Origin: Streptomonospora sp. PA3
Lineage (GTDB): Bacteria; Actinomycetota; Actinomycetes; Streptosporangiales; Streptosporangiaceae
Length of the DNA: 64,000 nucleotides
Direction of reading: 5' to 3'
Assembly (NCBI RefSeq): GCF_009728995.1
Contig: NZ_VTZW01000019.1
Coordinates: forward strand, 411,983 to 475,982
Shown here: positions 48,864 to 58,266 of the stretch, piece by piece
Numbering within the stretch: position 1 is the first letter of the stretch
How the letters are laid out: each line of letters opens with the position of its first letter
Made by a program: the position numbers and the translations under genes
Notes under the pieces: model-generated
Told to the model about the DNA's origin: nothing
The model's input: only the letters and a program-made list of their open reading frames with translations
The model's database searches: none

Positions 48864-48930
48864 AGTGAATGACCTGCGTCTTTATACGCGCCGCGCCGCG
48901 TATCCATTCACTTCGTCGTAATCCGACAAA
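48864..48930 (-). promoter_or_regulatory. Leader of CRISPR array 2
   Basis: It carries the same three blocks at the same offsets from the first repeat as the other leaders: TGAATGACCTGC, ATTCACTTC (inverted partner of AGTGAAT at 48864-48870) and CCGACAAA (48923-48930). It lies between the array and the cas2 stop at 48956. Confidence 0.88.
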
Positions 48931-48955
48931 ACCCGCAAATCACGCATACGCCAGC

Positions 48956-49306
48956 TCAGCGCCGTCCGAATCGGCGCCGTTTGGACGCCTTGCTCCACCC
49001 CGTGGGGACTGCCGCCGGCGAGGCCGACGCTCCCTCGTGGGGACGTCGGATCAGCGTCAGGCCTTCGTGGTCGACCGGGTGCCATTTGTGGTCGAACGTC
49101 TCGAAGGTGAAGCCCTGCTCGTTGTCGGTGCTGTAGGCCAGCAGTGCGCGCCCCTGTCCGGCGTACTGCTGCACCTCGGCCCACAACGCCGCGCGGATCC
49201 GCGCGGAAGGCCCGCCGATGAAGACGCCCGGCGAGATCTCCAACAACCAGCGGGTGAGAAAGCCGCGCAGCCCTGCCGGGCAGTTGGTGAGAACGATGAC
49301 CGTCAC
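48956..49306 (-). CDS. cas2: CRISPR-associated endoribonuclease-fold protein Cas2 (type I-E)
   Basis: The 116-aa protein has the type I-E Cas2 pattern VTVIVLTNCPAGLRGFLTRW, EISPGVFIGG, and FETFDHKWHPVDHEGLTLIRRP. Cas2 bridges two Cas1 dimers in the spacer-integration complex. The GTG at 49306 overlaps the cas1 stop (GTGA). The C-terminal tail is Lys/Arg-rich. It is the last cas gene before leader 2. Confidence 0.94.
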   Translation of the reverse strand: MTVIVLTNCPAGLRGFLTRWLLEISPGVFIGGPSARIRAALWAEVQQYAGQGRALLAYSTDNEQGFTFETFDHKWHPVDHEGLTLIRRPHEGASASPAAVPTGWSKASKRRRFGRR

Positions 49307-50256
49307 CAGATGACTCCGTCGGCGTAATTGCGTCCGGATTCGACTTCGCCGCCCCGATCGGTCTGCAATGCGACGCGGTCGACAGTGTCGTCGGCGAGCG
49401 CGCTGTCGGCCCCTTCGGGCAGAAAAAGTCGCTGCACATCCGCCACACATCGGTCCAGGAACCGGTCTTCGTTGATCCGGTCGCGAATGGCTCGGCGCGT
49501 CCGCGGGCCGACTTCCTCCGGGCTCTGCGCCGCGGTGTCGAACGCCACCGGGATCCCGATCTCGGTCTTGTAGAGGTCGGCTATGTCCAGCACGAAGGAG
49601 AGTTCGTGGCCGGAGTGCACGAAGCCCAGTCCCGGTATGCAGCCGAGGGCGGCCACGACCGCGTGGCACACCCCGTAGAGGCATTGTGCGGCGGCGGTGA
49701 CCCCTTGGTTGAGGGGGTCTCCCGAGTCGAAGTCGCCGGGGACGTAACGCCGTCCCTTCCACTGCATCCCCACGCGGGCGGCCTCTTTGCGGTAGAACTC
49801 CTTGACCCGTTTGCCCTCCCGCCCCAGCAGTTGCTGACGGGTCAGACCGGCGGGATCCTCGTCGGGGAACCGCATCCGGTACATGGCACGGGCGACCTCG
49901 AGCCGCGTCGCCCGGTTGGCCCAGGCACGCGCCTGGGCTTCGGCCAGGGCGGCCGAGCGCGACAGCGAGCGGCCGCCCGCATAGAAGCGGACGCCGCGCT
50001 CGCCCACCCACACCACGCCGGCGCCGCACTCGCCGAGCACGCTCATGGCCTGGTGGGTGACCCGTGTTCCGGGGCCCAGCAGGAGGATGCCGATGGTTGC
50101 CGAGGGGATGTGGGTGATGCCTTCGCCGTCCTCGGCCGTGATGGCGTTGGCGTCGCGGTGTACCGTGCACCGCTCCAGGTAGACAAACGACAGCCGGTCG
50201 CCGACACGGGCCAGCTCGCGCGGGGTGGAGGCGCTGCGCCTACCGACCGTGGCCAC
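49303..50256 (-). CDS. cas1: CRISPR integrase Cas1 (type I-E)
   Basis: The 317-aa protein carries the Cas1 metal site: Glu in GREGKRVKEFYRKEA (about residue 146), His in FVHSGHELSFVLDIADLYKTE (about 213), and the following Asp. With Cas2 it integrates spacers next to the leader. It is three bases after the cas6e stop, in the cas operon. Confidence 0.96.
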   Translation of the reverse strand: MATVGRRSASTPRELARVGDRLSFVYLERCTVHRDANAITAEDGEGITHIPSATIGILLLGPGTRVTHQAMSVLGECGAGVVWVGERGVRFYAGGRSLSRSAALAEAQARAWANRATRLEVARAMYRMRFPDEDPAGLTRQQLLGREGKRVKEFYRKEAARVGMQWKGRRYVPGDFDSGDPLNQGVTAAAQCLYGVCHAVVAALGCIPGLGFVHSGHELSFVLDIADLYKTEIGIPVAFDTAAQSPEEVGPRTRRAIRDRINEDRFLDRCVADVQRLFLPEGADSALADDTVDRVALQTDRGGEVESGRNYADGVIW

Positions 50257-50259
50257 CCT

Positions 50260-50973
50260 TCACGACCCCGCCGGCGCCAGCGTCATCAGCCCGCACCCGT
50301 AGGCTTTGGCGCGCCCGAGCCCCTGGGTCAGGGTGCGGCGCAGCGCCTCGGGATCGGTGACCTCCAGGCGCCCGTCGAAGGTGGAGGTGACCAGCGAGAC
50401 GCGATTCTTGCCTTTCGCCTCGGTGCCTTGTCCAGGCTTGTGGAACGCCTGGCTGCGGCGGTCGTGCACCAGCAGCTCGTACTCGTCTCCCCCGGTCAGA
50501 CGCTGCTGTTCGGCCGGTCTCTCCAGCACCCGGAATCCGGCCGCCTCTTGGCGTTGGAGAAGCCATTGCGCCTGGTGGCGCGGTGTGACGTGCGCGGTGA
50601 CCTTGGTGGGTTCGCCCTCCTTGCGGCGGATGCTGTGCACGGGGTTGGCGGTGAGGCGAAAGGCCCACCGCTCCCCCGCGGCCAGCCGCTCCAGGAACGG
50701 CGCGTAGTCATAGGTCTGCCAGTTGGGCTGCTGCTTCCAACCGGCCTGTTCCACCACATGGGTCAGGTCGGGTTTGGCGGGGCTGACGATGTAGAGGAAC
50801 ACCTCGGCTTTGGCGTTGCGGTCCACCCGCCACAGCACACGAGGGGTAGCGGTGTCGGTGGGCAGGACGTCGGGAAACGCGTTCATGACAGCGGCGTGCA
50901 TGGTCCGCGGGGAGGCCAGCAGGCGCCGCGCGCCGCTGAGCGCGGTGTTGAGGCGGAACCGGGTCAGATACAT
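50260..50973 (-). CDS. cas6e: crRNA endoribonuclease Cas6e (CasE)
   Basis: The 237-aa protein has the Cas6e features MHAAVMNAFP (catalytic His26 position) and the C-terminal Gly-rich GLGRAKAYGCGLMTL. It cuts pre-crRNA at the base of the repeat hairpin and stays bound to the crRNA. It overlaps cas5 by ATGA. Sixteen repeats of array 3 present it with a mismatched hairpin. Confidence 0.95.
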   Translation of the reverse strand: MYLTRFRLNTALSGARRLLASPRTMHAAVMNAFPDVLPTDTATPRVLWRVDRNAKAEVFLYIVSPAKPDLTHVVEQAGWKQQPNWQTYDYAPFLERLAAGERWAFRLTANPVHSIRRKEGEPTKVTAHVTPRHQAQWLLQRQEAAGFRVLERPAEQQRLTGGDEYELLVHDRRSQAFHKPGQGTEAKGKNRVSLVTSTFDGRLEVTDPEALRRTLTQGLGRAKAYGCGLMTLAPAGS

Positions 50974-51686
50974 CAGCCGCCTCCGAGCAGGCTCGTCGGA
51001 TCGTGATCAGGGGCGACGGGGCCGCGGGCGTGGGGGTTGTGGACCTCGACCGCGGTGGTGCGCACCCCGCGCAGTGCGTAGCGGCGGTGGAGGGGGTCGA
51101 AGCTCAGCGGCGCGTCGCGCCGGCTGTCGGCCCGCTCATCGCCCGGGGCCGCGTCGACAAGCGTGGTCAAGGAGACTGGCGTTTCGCTGCGCCGCTTGCG
51201 CTGGTACCACGGGGCCGCGTGCCACTCCTCGGCGGCGAGTGCGTCCTCGAGCCCGGCGGTGGTTCGGATGCCCAGGTCGATGCGCCGCGCCGGCGGGCAG
51301 GAGCGCCGCCCCAGGTACGGCAGGTACACCGGTGCCTGCAGCGCGGCATGCAGCCGGTCGATCAGCGCGTCGTCGCCTTCGAGGGCGGCCACGAATACGG
51401 CGTCGGCCAGGTAGAACCGTTCTGAGACGGGCATGGCGGTGCCGGTGTCGAGGTGGCGGGCGGTCTGGTAGTCGCGCAGGCGGGTGCCGGGCTGGTCGAT
51501 GCGCACGCCGTAGCGCAGCGCCGCCAGGTCCGTCAGGTCGTCGCTGCGCCCGCGTCCCTGGGCCGCGGCCAGGAGCCCGACGACTCCGCTCTTAGTGGGC
51601 GCGTTCTCGGTGGTGCGCCGCGCGAAGCGGGCCGCCGATCCCCAGGCTTGCAGGGGACCGGCGAGTTGCAGCAGCAGGACGCTCAT
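50973..51686 (-). CDS. cas5e: Cascade subunit Cas5e (CasD)
   Basis: The 237-aa RAMP protein starts MSVLLLQLAGPLQAWGSAARFARRTTENAPTKSGVVGLLAAA, diagnostic for Cas5e. It holds the 5' handle of the crRNA in Cascade. It overlaps both neighbouring cas genes by a few bases. Confidence 0.95.
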   Translation of the reverse strand: MSVLLLQLAGPLQAWGSAARFARRTTENAPTKSGVVGLLAAAQGRGRSDDLTDLAALRYGVRIDQPGTRLRDYQTARHLDTGTAMPVSERFYLADAVFVAALEGDDALIDRLHAALQAPVYLPYLGRRSCPPARRIDLGIRTTAGLEDALAAEEWHAAPWYQRKRRSETPVSLTTLVDAAPGDERADSRRDAPLSFDPLHRRYALRGVRTTAVEVHNPHARGPVAPDHDPTSLLGGG

Positions 51687-52864
51687 GGCGTGGGAGCCGA
51701 CCGGTCGGCCGCCGCCTGCCCGACGGCGGAGACCAGCTCGGGCAGCGCCAATGCGGTGCCCAGCTCGCCGAGCTTCGCGGTGTTGGGTCCCACCCGCAGT
51801 ACCCAGGTTTGGGCGTCGTCGGCGACGCCGTAGGCCGCCTCGACGTCTTCGGCGTACTCGGCCAGGCGCTCGCTGGCCTCGCGCAGGTGGCCGTGGCCCA
51901 GCTCGACCGGCTCTTCGAAGGCTCCGACGAAGCTGATGGGCCGCGTGCTGCGCAGCTTGACGATCACGGCGTCGGGCAGTGTGTTGTTGCCGAAGGTGTT
52001 CTGCTTGCCCGAGGGCATGGATTCCACGAAACCGCGGACGAAGGCCTCCACGGCGCGGCGCAGGGGCTCGGTGATGGGTTCGTCTTCGCGCAGCCCCTCC
52101 CCCAGGTTGCGGCGCAGCAGGTCGATGTCCAGGGCCGCGTAGCGGTAGAGGGTCGCGGAGTTGAACTCGACGGTGCCGATCATGCCGGCGCCGGTCTCCT
52201 CGTCGGGATTGCGGTCGTCGACGGCGGTGTAGTAGTCGGACTCGTTCTCCACCGGGTGCACGCTGATGGCGTGGGCGACCTGGGCGGCGGCGTCGACGTT
52301 GACGTCGGCGCCGTCGGCGACCATGCGGCCGAACAGGGCGATGTCGACGGAGTGGCGGGTGTCGGCCAGCTCCTTGGCGCGCTTCTTGTTGTCCTTGAGG
52401 AAGGTCTTGATGTCGGCGCGGCCTTCGACGGCGAGCTCGGCCAGCGCGTCGAGTTGGCGTGTGCTCAGGAACATCAGGTAGGCGGACTCGGGGGCCGGCT
52501 CCTCGGCGCCGTCCCGCTTGGCGGCGTCGGCCTTGCGCTTGGGCACCGTGATCTTGGAGCCGGTTGCGGTCTGCACGGTCTCGGCCGCCAGGGTCCAGGC
52601 CTCGCGCTCCTCGATCGATTCGTCGATGCGGTGGATGCGCTCGGCCAGCAGTTCGGCCACGCGCTTGGTGCGCACGCCCAGTTCGCCGGCGTCGAGCAGG
52701 TCGCCGAAGGCCATGCGGGTGGCGCGCTTCCAGGCCTGGCTGGAGACGCGGGCGCGGCGCACGCCGCCGTAGACGGCCGTCTTGGGGGCTCCGGTGTCGT
52801 CGCGGTTGATGTTGCTGGGCGGGACGGTCTGGAGCACGTGCAGGTCCAGGATGCTACGGGTCAT
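51683..52864 (-). CDS. cas7e: Cascade backbone subunit Cas7e (CasC)
   Basis: The 393-aa protein has the Cas7e signatures HVLQTVPPSNINRDDTGAPKTAVYGGVRRARVSSQAWKRA and FVESMPSGKQNTFGNNTLPDAVIV. Six copies form the Cascade backbone along the spacer RNA. It overlaps cse2 and cas5e by 4 nt each. Confidence 0.96.
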   Translation of the reverse strand: MTRSILDLHVLQTVPPSNINRDDTGAPKTAVYGGVRRARVSSQAWKRATRMAFGDLLDAGELGVRTKRVAELLAERIHRIDESIEEREAWTLAAETVQTATGSKITVPKRKADAAKRDGAEEPAPESAYLMFLSTRQLDALAELAVEGRADIKTFLKDNKKRAKELADTRHSVDIALFGRMVADGADVNVDAAAQVAHAISVHPVENESDYYTAVDDRNPDEETGAGMIGTVEFNSATLYRYAALDIDLLRRNLGEGLREDEPITEPLRRAVEAFVRGFVESMPSGKQNTFGNNTLPDAVIVKLRSTRPISFVGAFEEPVELGHGHLREASERLAEYAEDVEAAYGVADDAQTWVLRVGPNTAKLGELGTALALPELVSAVGQAAADRSAPTP

Positions 52865-53550
52865 GCGGTGTCCTCGTCGGTCTCGGTCTCGGTGGGGGTG
52901 TCGGGGGCGGCATCGGGCGCCTCGGCGGGGCGTGCGGAGGATGCGTGGAAGGAGCGTCCCCAGAGGGCGCGCACGTCCTTCTTTCCGCCGGGCTGTTGGA
53001 AGTGGTGGATGCGGTCGGCCAGCAGGCCGTAGTCGAGGGGGACTGCGTCGCGCCGCAGCATGACGACGACCTCGCGCAACCGGTAGGCGAGTGTGGGCAT
53101 GTCGTGGGCGGTGCCGACCTGGACGAACCGGCGGCGCAAAGGCTCGTCGATCTCGCCGGGCGGCATCATCCGGCGCACGGCCGCACCCAGGTCGGGGCCG
53201 CGCTGGTGCATCCGCTCCTCGCGGCGCGACTGCTGGTGCACGGCGTAGAGGGTCAGCGCGATGTGGGCCGCGTTCTCAGCCCTCTCCTGATTCTTCTTGT
53301 CGTCCTCGGTCTCGTATCGGGTGAACCAGCGACGTGGTGCGTTGGCGTAGAACCGGTCGTCCAGCGTCAGGCCCCACAGTTCGGGAGCGTCGGCGATGGT
53401 TTTTCCTGCTCCGCGGCGCAGCTGGGCCAGGGTGGACACGGCGCCGGAGCGGTCCTGGAGGTAGCCGTGCTGGATTTCGCGGACGCGTTCGTCGACGAAG
53501 GCGCCGACCCACTGCAGGGGCGGCGGCTGGTGGGTGGCGGTCGTGGTCAC
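52861..53550 (-). CDS. cse2: Cascade small subunit Cse2 (CasB)
   Basis: The 229-aa mostly helical protein has Cse2-like motifs LAQLRRGAGKTIADAPELWGL, HIALTLYAVHQQS and LAYRLREVVVMLRR. The C-terminus is an acidic Thr/Glu tail. GAGGGAACC precedes the GTG at 53550, which overlaps the cse1 stop. A dimer stabilises the displaced strand in Cascade. Confidence 0.93.
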   Translation of the reverse strand: MTTTATHQPPPLQWVGAFVDERVREIQHGYLQDRSGAVSTLAQLRRGAGKTIADAPELWGLTLDDRFYANAPRRWFTRYETEDDKKNQERAENAAHIALTLYAVHQQSRREERMHQRGPDLGAAVRRMMPPGEIDEPLRRRFVQVGTAHDMPTLAYRLREVVVMLRRDAVPLDYGLLADRIHHFQQPGGKKDVRALWGRSFHASSARPAEAPDAAPDTPTETETDEDTA

Positions 53551-55205
53551 GCTGGTTCCCTCACTGCCGGGTCGGTGGCGGACATGGAAAGCGCCTCGTT
53601 GAGAGCGGCGCGGAATCGCAGGTCGGCGCCGCCCGCTGTGAGCCAGAAGGTGCCGTTCTTGGTTTCGATGAGGCGGCCGGTCCAGGCTGCGTCGCCGGCC
53701 TCGGCCACGAGCCGGTCTCCGAGATCGCGGATGATGCGGTGGGCGCGGTGGCGCCATTCGGTGCGCTTGTCGTCGGGCTCGTCGTTGCTCCGCAGCCCCC
53801 ACAGCCAGTCGCGGAAGGGGACGTCGAGCGCGGCGAACCCGAGATCGCGGGCCGCGGCCCGCGGGCCCTCGGTTTCGGCTCCGGCGGCCTGAGCGAGCCG
53901 CTGGGCGAGATCTCCCAGGACCCGCACGGCCTCTTCGGCGTCGGCGACCGCTCCGACGGCGGTTTCCCCCAGCTCGCTGTCGCGTTCGTGCAGAACGACC
54001 ACGGCCATGGCGACGCTGTCGTCGACGATTTCGTCGATGACCGACTGCTGGGTGCCGTAGACGGCGCCGAACAGGCGGACCCGCAGCGGGCGGTCGTCCT
54101 CCAGCCGTTCCTCGTTGGCGAGCCGGGCGACCCAGTCCAGCACGCGGGGCCGCACCAGGGCCGCGGCCTCCTGGCGCTGCTCGCTGGCGCCGACCCGCCC
54201 GGTGACCAGGGCCGCCAGGCCGCGCCAGGCGCTGCGTGTGGGATCGTGCTCGCGCGGCAGGTAGACCTGGGCCAGGCCGTGCTTCTTCTCTTGGGCGGGG
54301 CTGCGCCGCCAGGCGGTCATGGGTTCGCGGATGTGCATGTTGTGCGGCGCCAGCGGGTCGCCATAAGCCAGCAGAGCGCCGTAGACGCCGTCGGCGTCGT
54401 ATTGCAGACGCAGGCGTCGGCTCTGCCAGGTGTAGAGGTCGCGGGGCCCGCTGGGGCGCGCGGACAGTTCGCGGGCGTCGGCGGGGGCGGCACCGGCGGG
54501 GTCGCGGCGCCAGGCGGGGCGGTCGTCGGTGTCGATGCGGAGGTTGTCGACGTCGGCGGCGATCAGGTTGAGCAGCAGCGTCTCCTGCAGACTGTCGCCC
54601 TCGGCCAGAAGCCCGCCGAGGTTGCCCGCCCACCCCACGCCCTGGGGGTATCCCTTGCCGTTCTTGACCCGGGGGTCGCCCACTGCGCCGGATTTGATGC
54701 CGGAGGGGTCGTAGGCGTGGGCGTGGACGGCCCAGCGGGCCGCTTCGGCGAAGGTGAGCCGGTCCGCGCCGCGGGCCCGCATGGTGAAGAACGGGGCGCC
54801 GTTGGGGACGTCGGCGACGATCCGGTCCAGGGAGAAGACCTCGTCCTTGGCTGTGCGCAGGTCGGCGACCTGGAAGAAGGGGGTGCGCGGATGCAGCAGG
54901 TCGAACCGGTCGCGGTGGCGCTCGAGGTAGTGGGCCAGTGCGTCTGCGGGCAGGCCGTCCGACCAGTACTGCGACCACGCGTGGGTGTCGGGCGGGCCCT
55001 CGACGGTGTCATGCACGATCGCCAGGAGCAGCCGCATCAGCGCGAACTCCTGGGTGGGGATGTCGCCGACGATCCGGCGCAGCGAAGCGGACCGCGTCAA
55101 CACGTCGTGCAGCGACAGCTCGTCCTCGGTGCCGTCGAGGTGCTGCACCGGGATCCACGGTCGGCTGGTCAGGTCGAAGGAGGGGTGGGTGGCGTCATTC
55201 GGCAC
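53547..55205 (-). CDS. cse1: Cascade large subunit Cse1 (CasA)
   Basis: The 552-aa protein shows Cse1 features: FDLTSRPWIPV at the N-terminus, TPFFQV in the N-terminal domain, GDSLQETLLLNL, and a helical C-terminal bundle. It reads the PAM and recruits Cas3. It overlaps the cas3 stop by 11 nt. Confidence 0.95.
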   Translation of the reverse strand: MPNDATHPSFDLTSRPWIPVQHLDGTEDELSLHDVLTRSASLRRIVGDIPTQEFALMRLLLAIVHDTVEGPPDTHAWSQYWSDGLPADALAHYLERHRDRFDLLHPRTPFFQVADLRTAKDEVFSLDRIVADVPNGAPFFTMRARGADRLTFAEAARWAVHAHAYDPSGIKSGAVGDPRVKNGKGYPQGVGWAGNLGGLLAEGDSLQETLLLNLIAADVDNLRIDTDDRPAWRRDPAGAAPADARELSARPSGPRDLYTWQSRRLRLQYDADGVYGALLAYGDPLAPHNMHIREPMTAWRRSPAQEKKHGLAQVYLPREHDPTRSAWRGLAALVTGRVGASEQRQEAAALVRPRVLDWVARLANEERLEDDRPLRVRLFGAVYGTQQSVIDEIVDDSVAMAVVVLHERDSELGETAVGAVADAEEAVRVLGDLAQRLAQAAGAETEGPRAAARDLGFAALDVPFRDWLWGLRSNDEPDDKRTEWRHRAHRIIRDLGDRLVAEAGDAAWTGRLIETKNGTFWLTAGGADLRFRAALNEALSMSATDPAVREPA

Positions 55206-58128
55206 GGTGGACCTCGAGACCGTCGGACCGGGTGTAGTGGAGTTCGTAGCCTGCCAGGTGCCGACGACAATTCTCGTCGAGCACGAGGATCAGCTCGCCG
55301 GCGAGCCAGTGGGCCTCCTTGTTCTGCCAGGCGGGGAACCAGTCGCCTTCGAGCTCGGCGATCGCCCGGTCCAGGACTCCCGGATGGGAGAAGGCGGGCG
55401 GTAGGCGCATGCCGCAGGCGGCGACGATGCGGGCGAGGCGGGGCTCGGGCGCGGCGTCGGTGGGCAACTCCAGCCCTGCACGGGCGCGGCCGGCGCGGTC
55501 GCGACTCAGCTCGGGCATGGTGGCCAATGTGCCGTCGCTGCGCCGCTGCACGACCAGCACCTCGACGGTGTCTGTGGTGTCGCGCACCTGGGCCTTGCCG
55601 CGGCGGGTGTCATCGGCATCGCCGACGCCGGCATCGACCCAGCCCACCAGCGCCCGCCCGGGGCGGGCCTGGGGATTGAGCAGGAACGCCGCGGCCTTGG
55701 CCTGCTGGTCGGCCTGATGGAGTTCGTGGTCCTCGCGCGCCTGCTCCATGGCCGGGCCCCAGGCAGGAGGTCCCACCGGCAGAGGGCCGTAGGCGCACTG
55801 CACCAGGGGACTGATGTCGTCGGGCAGGCGTATCCGGTTGCCGGTCGGTGCGGTTGCGGCCAAGTAGGGCTCGAGCACCGCCAGCGAGCGCAGGAGCGGG
55901 TAGCGGCGGTAGACCTTGCGGGAGCCGTATACGGGTTCGGGGACGGCCGCCCGCCAGTCGACGCCGGCGACCAGGCAGCGCGCCGTGCGCAGCCGCGGCG
56001 GCCGCAGGTCCTGCTCCCGGCCGCGCGGGTGGCGGTGCAGTCGCCCCATCCGCTGCAGCATCAGGTCGACCGGTGCCAGGTCGCTCACCAGCAGGTCGAA
56101 GTCGACGTCCAGCGACTGCTCGACCACCTGGCTGGCGACCACGATGCGCCACGTGGGCCGGGTGCTGCCGCGCTCGGCCACCTTCTCCGGGGAGGAGAAT
56201 TCGGCCAGCAACCGCTCGTCATTGTCGGCGCGGTCCAGATCCAGGAATCGGGCGTGGGCGACGCTCACCGCGGCGTCTCCGAAACGTTTACGCAGATGGT
56301 GGGCGGTTTCCAGCACACGGGCGACGGTGTTGCGCACCACCAGCGCGCATCCGCCTTCCTCCAGCTCGGCCTCCAGCCGGTCGGCGAGCTGTTCGAGATC
56401 GTCGTCGAGGCGCTCCAATTCCACTGTGGTACCGCGGCCGGAGGCCGCCGGCGCCGACGTCTGCGGGACGCCTCCGGGGGCGACGGTGGTGATGAGGGGA
56501 TAACCCTGCGCCTGCTCGACCGCGGCAAAATCCGGGGCGCCGGTCTCGGCGCCGGCGTAGGCCTGGGCCAGTTCCCGGCGCCGATGAGACGGCAGCGTCG
56601 CCGAAAGCACCACCACCGGCACCCTGTAGGCGCCCAGCCAGGACAGGACCCGGTCGAGGTAGGCGTTCATGTAGGTGTCGTAGGCGTGCGCCTCGTCGAT
56701 GACCACGACCTTGCCCGCCAGCGCGAGATGGCGAAGCGCCAAGTGCCGGCTCTTGAGCCCGGCGAACAACAACTGGTCGATGGTGCCGACCGCGAAAGAG
56801 GACAGCATCCCCTTCTTGCGGCCCCGCAGCCAGTAGTGGGCGACCAGCTCGGCCGAGGCGGCGAGCTTGTCGGCGCGGGGCTGCCAGGTGTCACCGATGC
56901 CGTCGGCGTCGATGCCGGTCAACCGGCGCCGCCCGGCGCGCATCAGGTCGGTGAAGTGCTCGTTGAGGGCGGCCTTGGAATGGGCCAGGAACACCGAGTG
57001 CCGCCCGGTGTCGCCGCGCGCGTCAGGGAGCCGATCCAGCCAGGCGGTCATGCGCGGGAACATGGCGTTGCCCGTGGCCATGGTGGGCAGCGCGACGAAG
57101 CAGCCGCCCGCGCCGGAGCGGGCGGCGAAGATCTCGCTGGCGGCGAAGGCGGCTTCGGTCTTGCCCTCCCCCATCGGCGCCTCGATCACCATCAGACCGG
57201 GTGCGGCCATGTCGCGGGCCATCGTCACCGCCGCCTGCTGCACGGGGCGCACCTGCGCACCGGAAGGCAGGTCGAAGCGGTTGGAGAAGAGGTCGGCCGG
57301 CTCGCCGTCGGGCTCCACCGCCGCCCACGGGGGCGGTAGATCGAGTCCGCGCCAGGCTCGCTCGACGCGTTCGTCCTCGCTGCGGTGCTCGCCGGAGAAG
57401 TAGGGGAAGAGGTCGGGGTTGCTGGCGATCCAGTCGGCGACGATCACGATGGCGCTCAGCAGGACTTGGACCGGCTGCGGCAGCGCCACCTGTTTCCAGT
57501 CGGCCACGCGCTCGCCTACGCCGCAGTTCCGGGCGGCGGCGTCGAGGAGTTCCTGTTGGACGCTGCGCCAGGCCTCTTCGCTGCCGCGGGTGCGCAGCAG
57601 GGAGCGATGCCAGCTCAGCTCGTGCATGTCGGACTGGGTCGGGGGCACGCCGTGGTGGCCGCCGACGACGATCGACAGCTGGAACGTGGCGGGCTTGGAC
57701 CATCCGTGGTGCTCGACCAGCCACTCCTGTAGGAGCAGTTGGCCGGCCAGGCCGTGCGGGGCGAACTTGCGGTCGGCGATCTGCTTCTGCAGCCGCATTT
57801 CCAACCCGACCTCGCGCATACGATCGGCGAGATCTTCGACCTGGCAGGCGAAGGCCGGCGTGGCCTTGCCGATGTCGTGGACGGCGGCCAGCCACACCGC
57901 GAGCCGACGCGCGTCATCGGCGCCGCCGGGAAGCGCGTCGCTGATCAGCCGGCGAACCTGGGCGGGGATCCACTCATCCCACAGCCGACCGGCGACGGCG
58001 GCGCTGTCGGCCATGTGCCGCCACAGGGGAAGCCAGTCGTGGGAGTCGTGGTCGTGCTTGGCCCACACGCGCCGCGCGGCCTCCGTCAGGCCATCGAGCC
58101 AGGGCTGGGGGGCGCCCTCGGTTTCCAT
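55195..58128 (-). CDS. cas3: CRISPR helicase-nuclease Cas3 (type I-E)
   Basis: The 977-aa protein has an N-terminal HD nuclease (LAAVHDIGKATPAF, VVGGHHGVPP) and a superfamily 2 helicase (Walker A APMGEGKTEAA, Walker B VVVIDEAHAYD, motif III LSATLPS, motif VI QRMGRLHRHPRGR). A C-terminal accessory domain follows. It unwinds and degrades the target DNA after Cascade binding. The ATG at 58128 has no clear Shine-Dalgarno. TAACTT, 5 nt upstream, could be the -10 of a nearly leaderless transcript. An in-frame GTG at 58146 is an alternative. Confidence 0.96.
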   Translation of the reverse strand: METEGAPQPWLDGLTEAARRVWAKHDHDSHDWLPLWRHMADSAAVAGRLWDEWIPAQVRRLISDALPGGADDARRLAVWLAAVHDIGKATPAFACQVEDLADRMREVGLEMRLQKQIADRKFAPHGLAGQLLLQEWLVEHHGWSKPATFQLSIVVGGHHGVPPTQSDMHELSWHRSLLRTRGSEEAWRSVQQELLDAAARNCGVGERVADWKQVALPQPVQVLLSAIVIVADWIASNPDLFPYFSGEHRSEDERVERAWRGLDLPPPWAAVEPDGEPADLFSNRFDLPSGAQVRPVQQAAVTMARDMAAPGLMVIEAPMGEGKTEAAFAASEIFAARSGAGGCFVALPTMATGNAMFPRMTAWLDRLPDARGDTGRHSVFLAHSKAALNEHFTDLMRAGRRRLTGIDADGIGDTWQPRADKLAASAELVAHYWLRGRKKGMLSSFAVGTIDQLLFAGLKSRHLALRHLALAGKVVVIDEAHAYDTYMNAYLDRVLSWLGAYRVPVVVLSATLPSHRRRELAQAYAGAETGAPDFAAVEQAQGYPLITTVAPGGVPQTSAPAASGRGTTVELERLDDDLEQLADRLEAELEEGGCALVVRNTVARVLETAHHLRKRFGDAAVSVAHARFLDLDRADNDERLLAEFSSPEKVAERGSTRPTWRIVVASQVVEQSLDVDFDLLVSDLAPVDLMLQRMGRLHRHPRGREQDLRPPRLRTARCLVAGVDWRAAVPEPVYGSRKVYRRYPLLRSLAVLEPYLAATAPTGNRIRLPDDISPLVQCAYGPLPVGPPAWGPAMEQAREDHELHQADQQAKAAAFLLNPQARPGRALVGWVDAGVGDADDTRRGKAQVRDTTDTVEVLVVQRRSDGTLATMPELSRDRAGRARAGLELPTDAAPEPRLARIVAACGMRLPPAFSHPGVLDRAIAELEGDWFPAWQNKEAHWLAGELILVLDENCRRHLAGYELHYTRSDGLEVHRAE

Positions 58129-58266
58129 GCTGGAAGTTAACCGCACACGACCCCCACAAGGCAGGAAAAACGGGAAACTCGGTGCCCCGCTTACCCGCGG
58201 TGGATGCGGGCCGGAGGGCCGACGGGCCAAGCCGCCGCCCCCCGAACCGCCCACCCCCGGATCACA
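58129..58266 (-). promoter_or_regulatory. Gap between array 3 and cas3, probable cas promoter region
   Basis: This 138-bp stretch contains no gene. On the minus strand an AT-richer run (around 58135-58180) and TAACTT just before cas3 are the best candidates for the cas operon promoter. Leader-distal array 3 repeats end at 58267. Confidence 0.45.
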
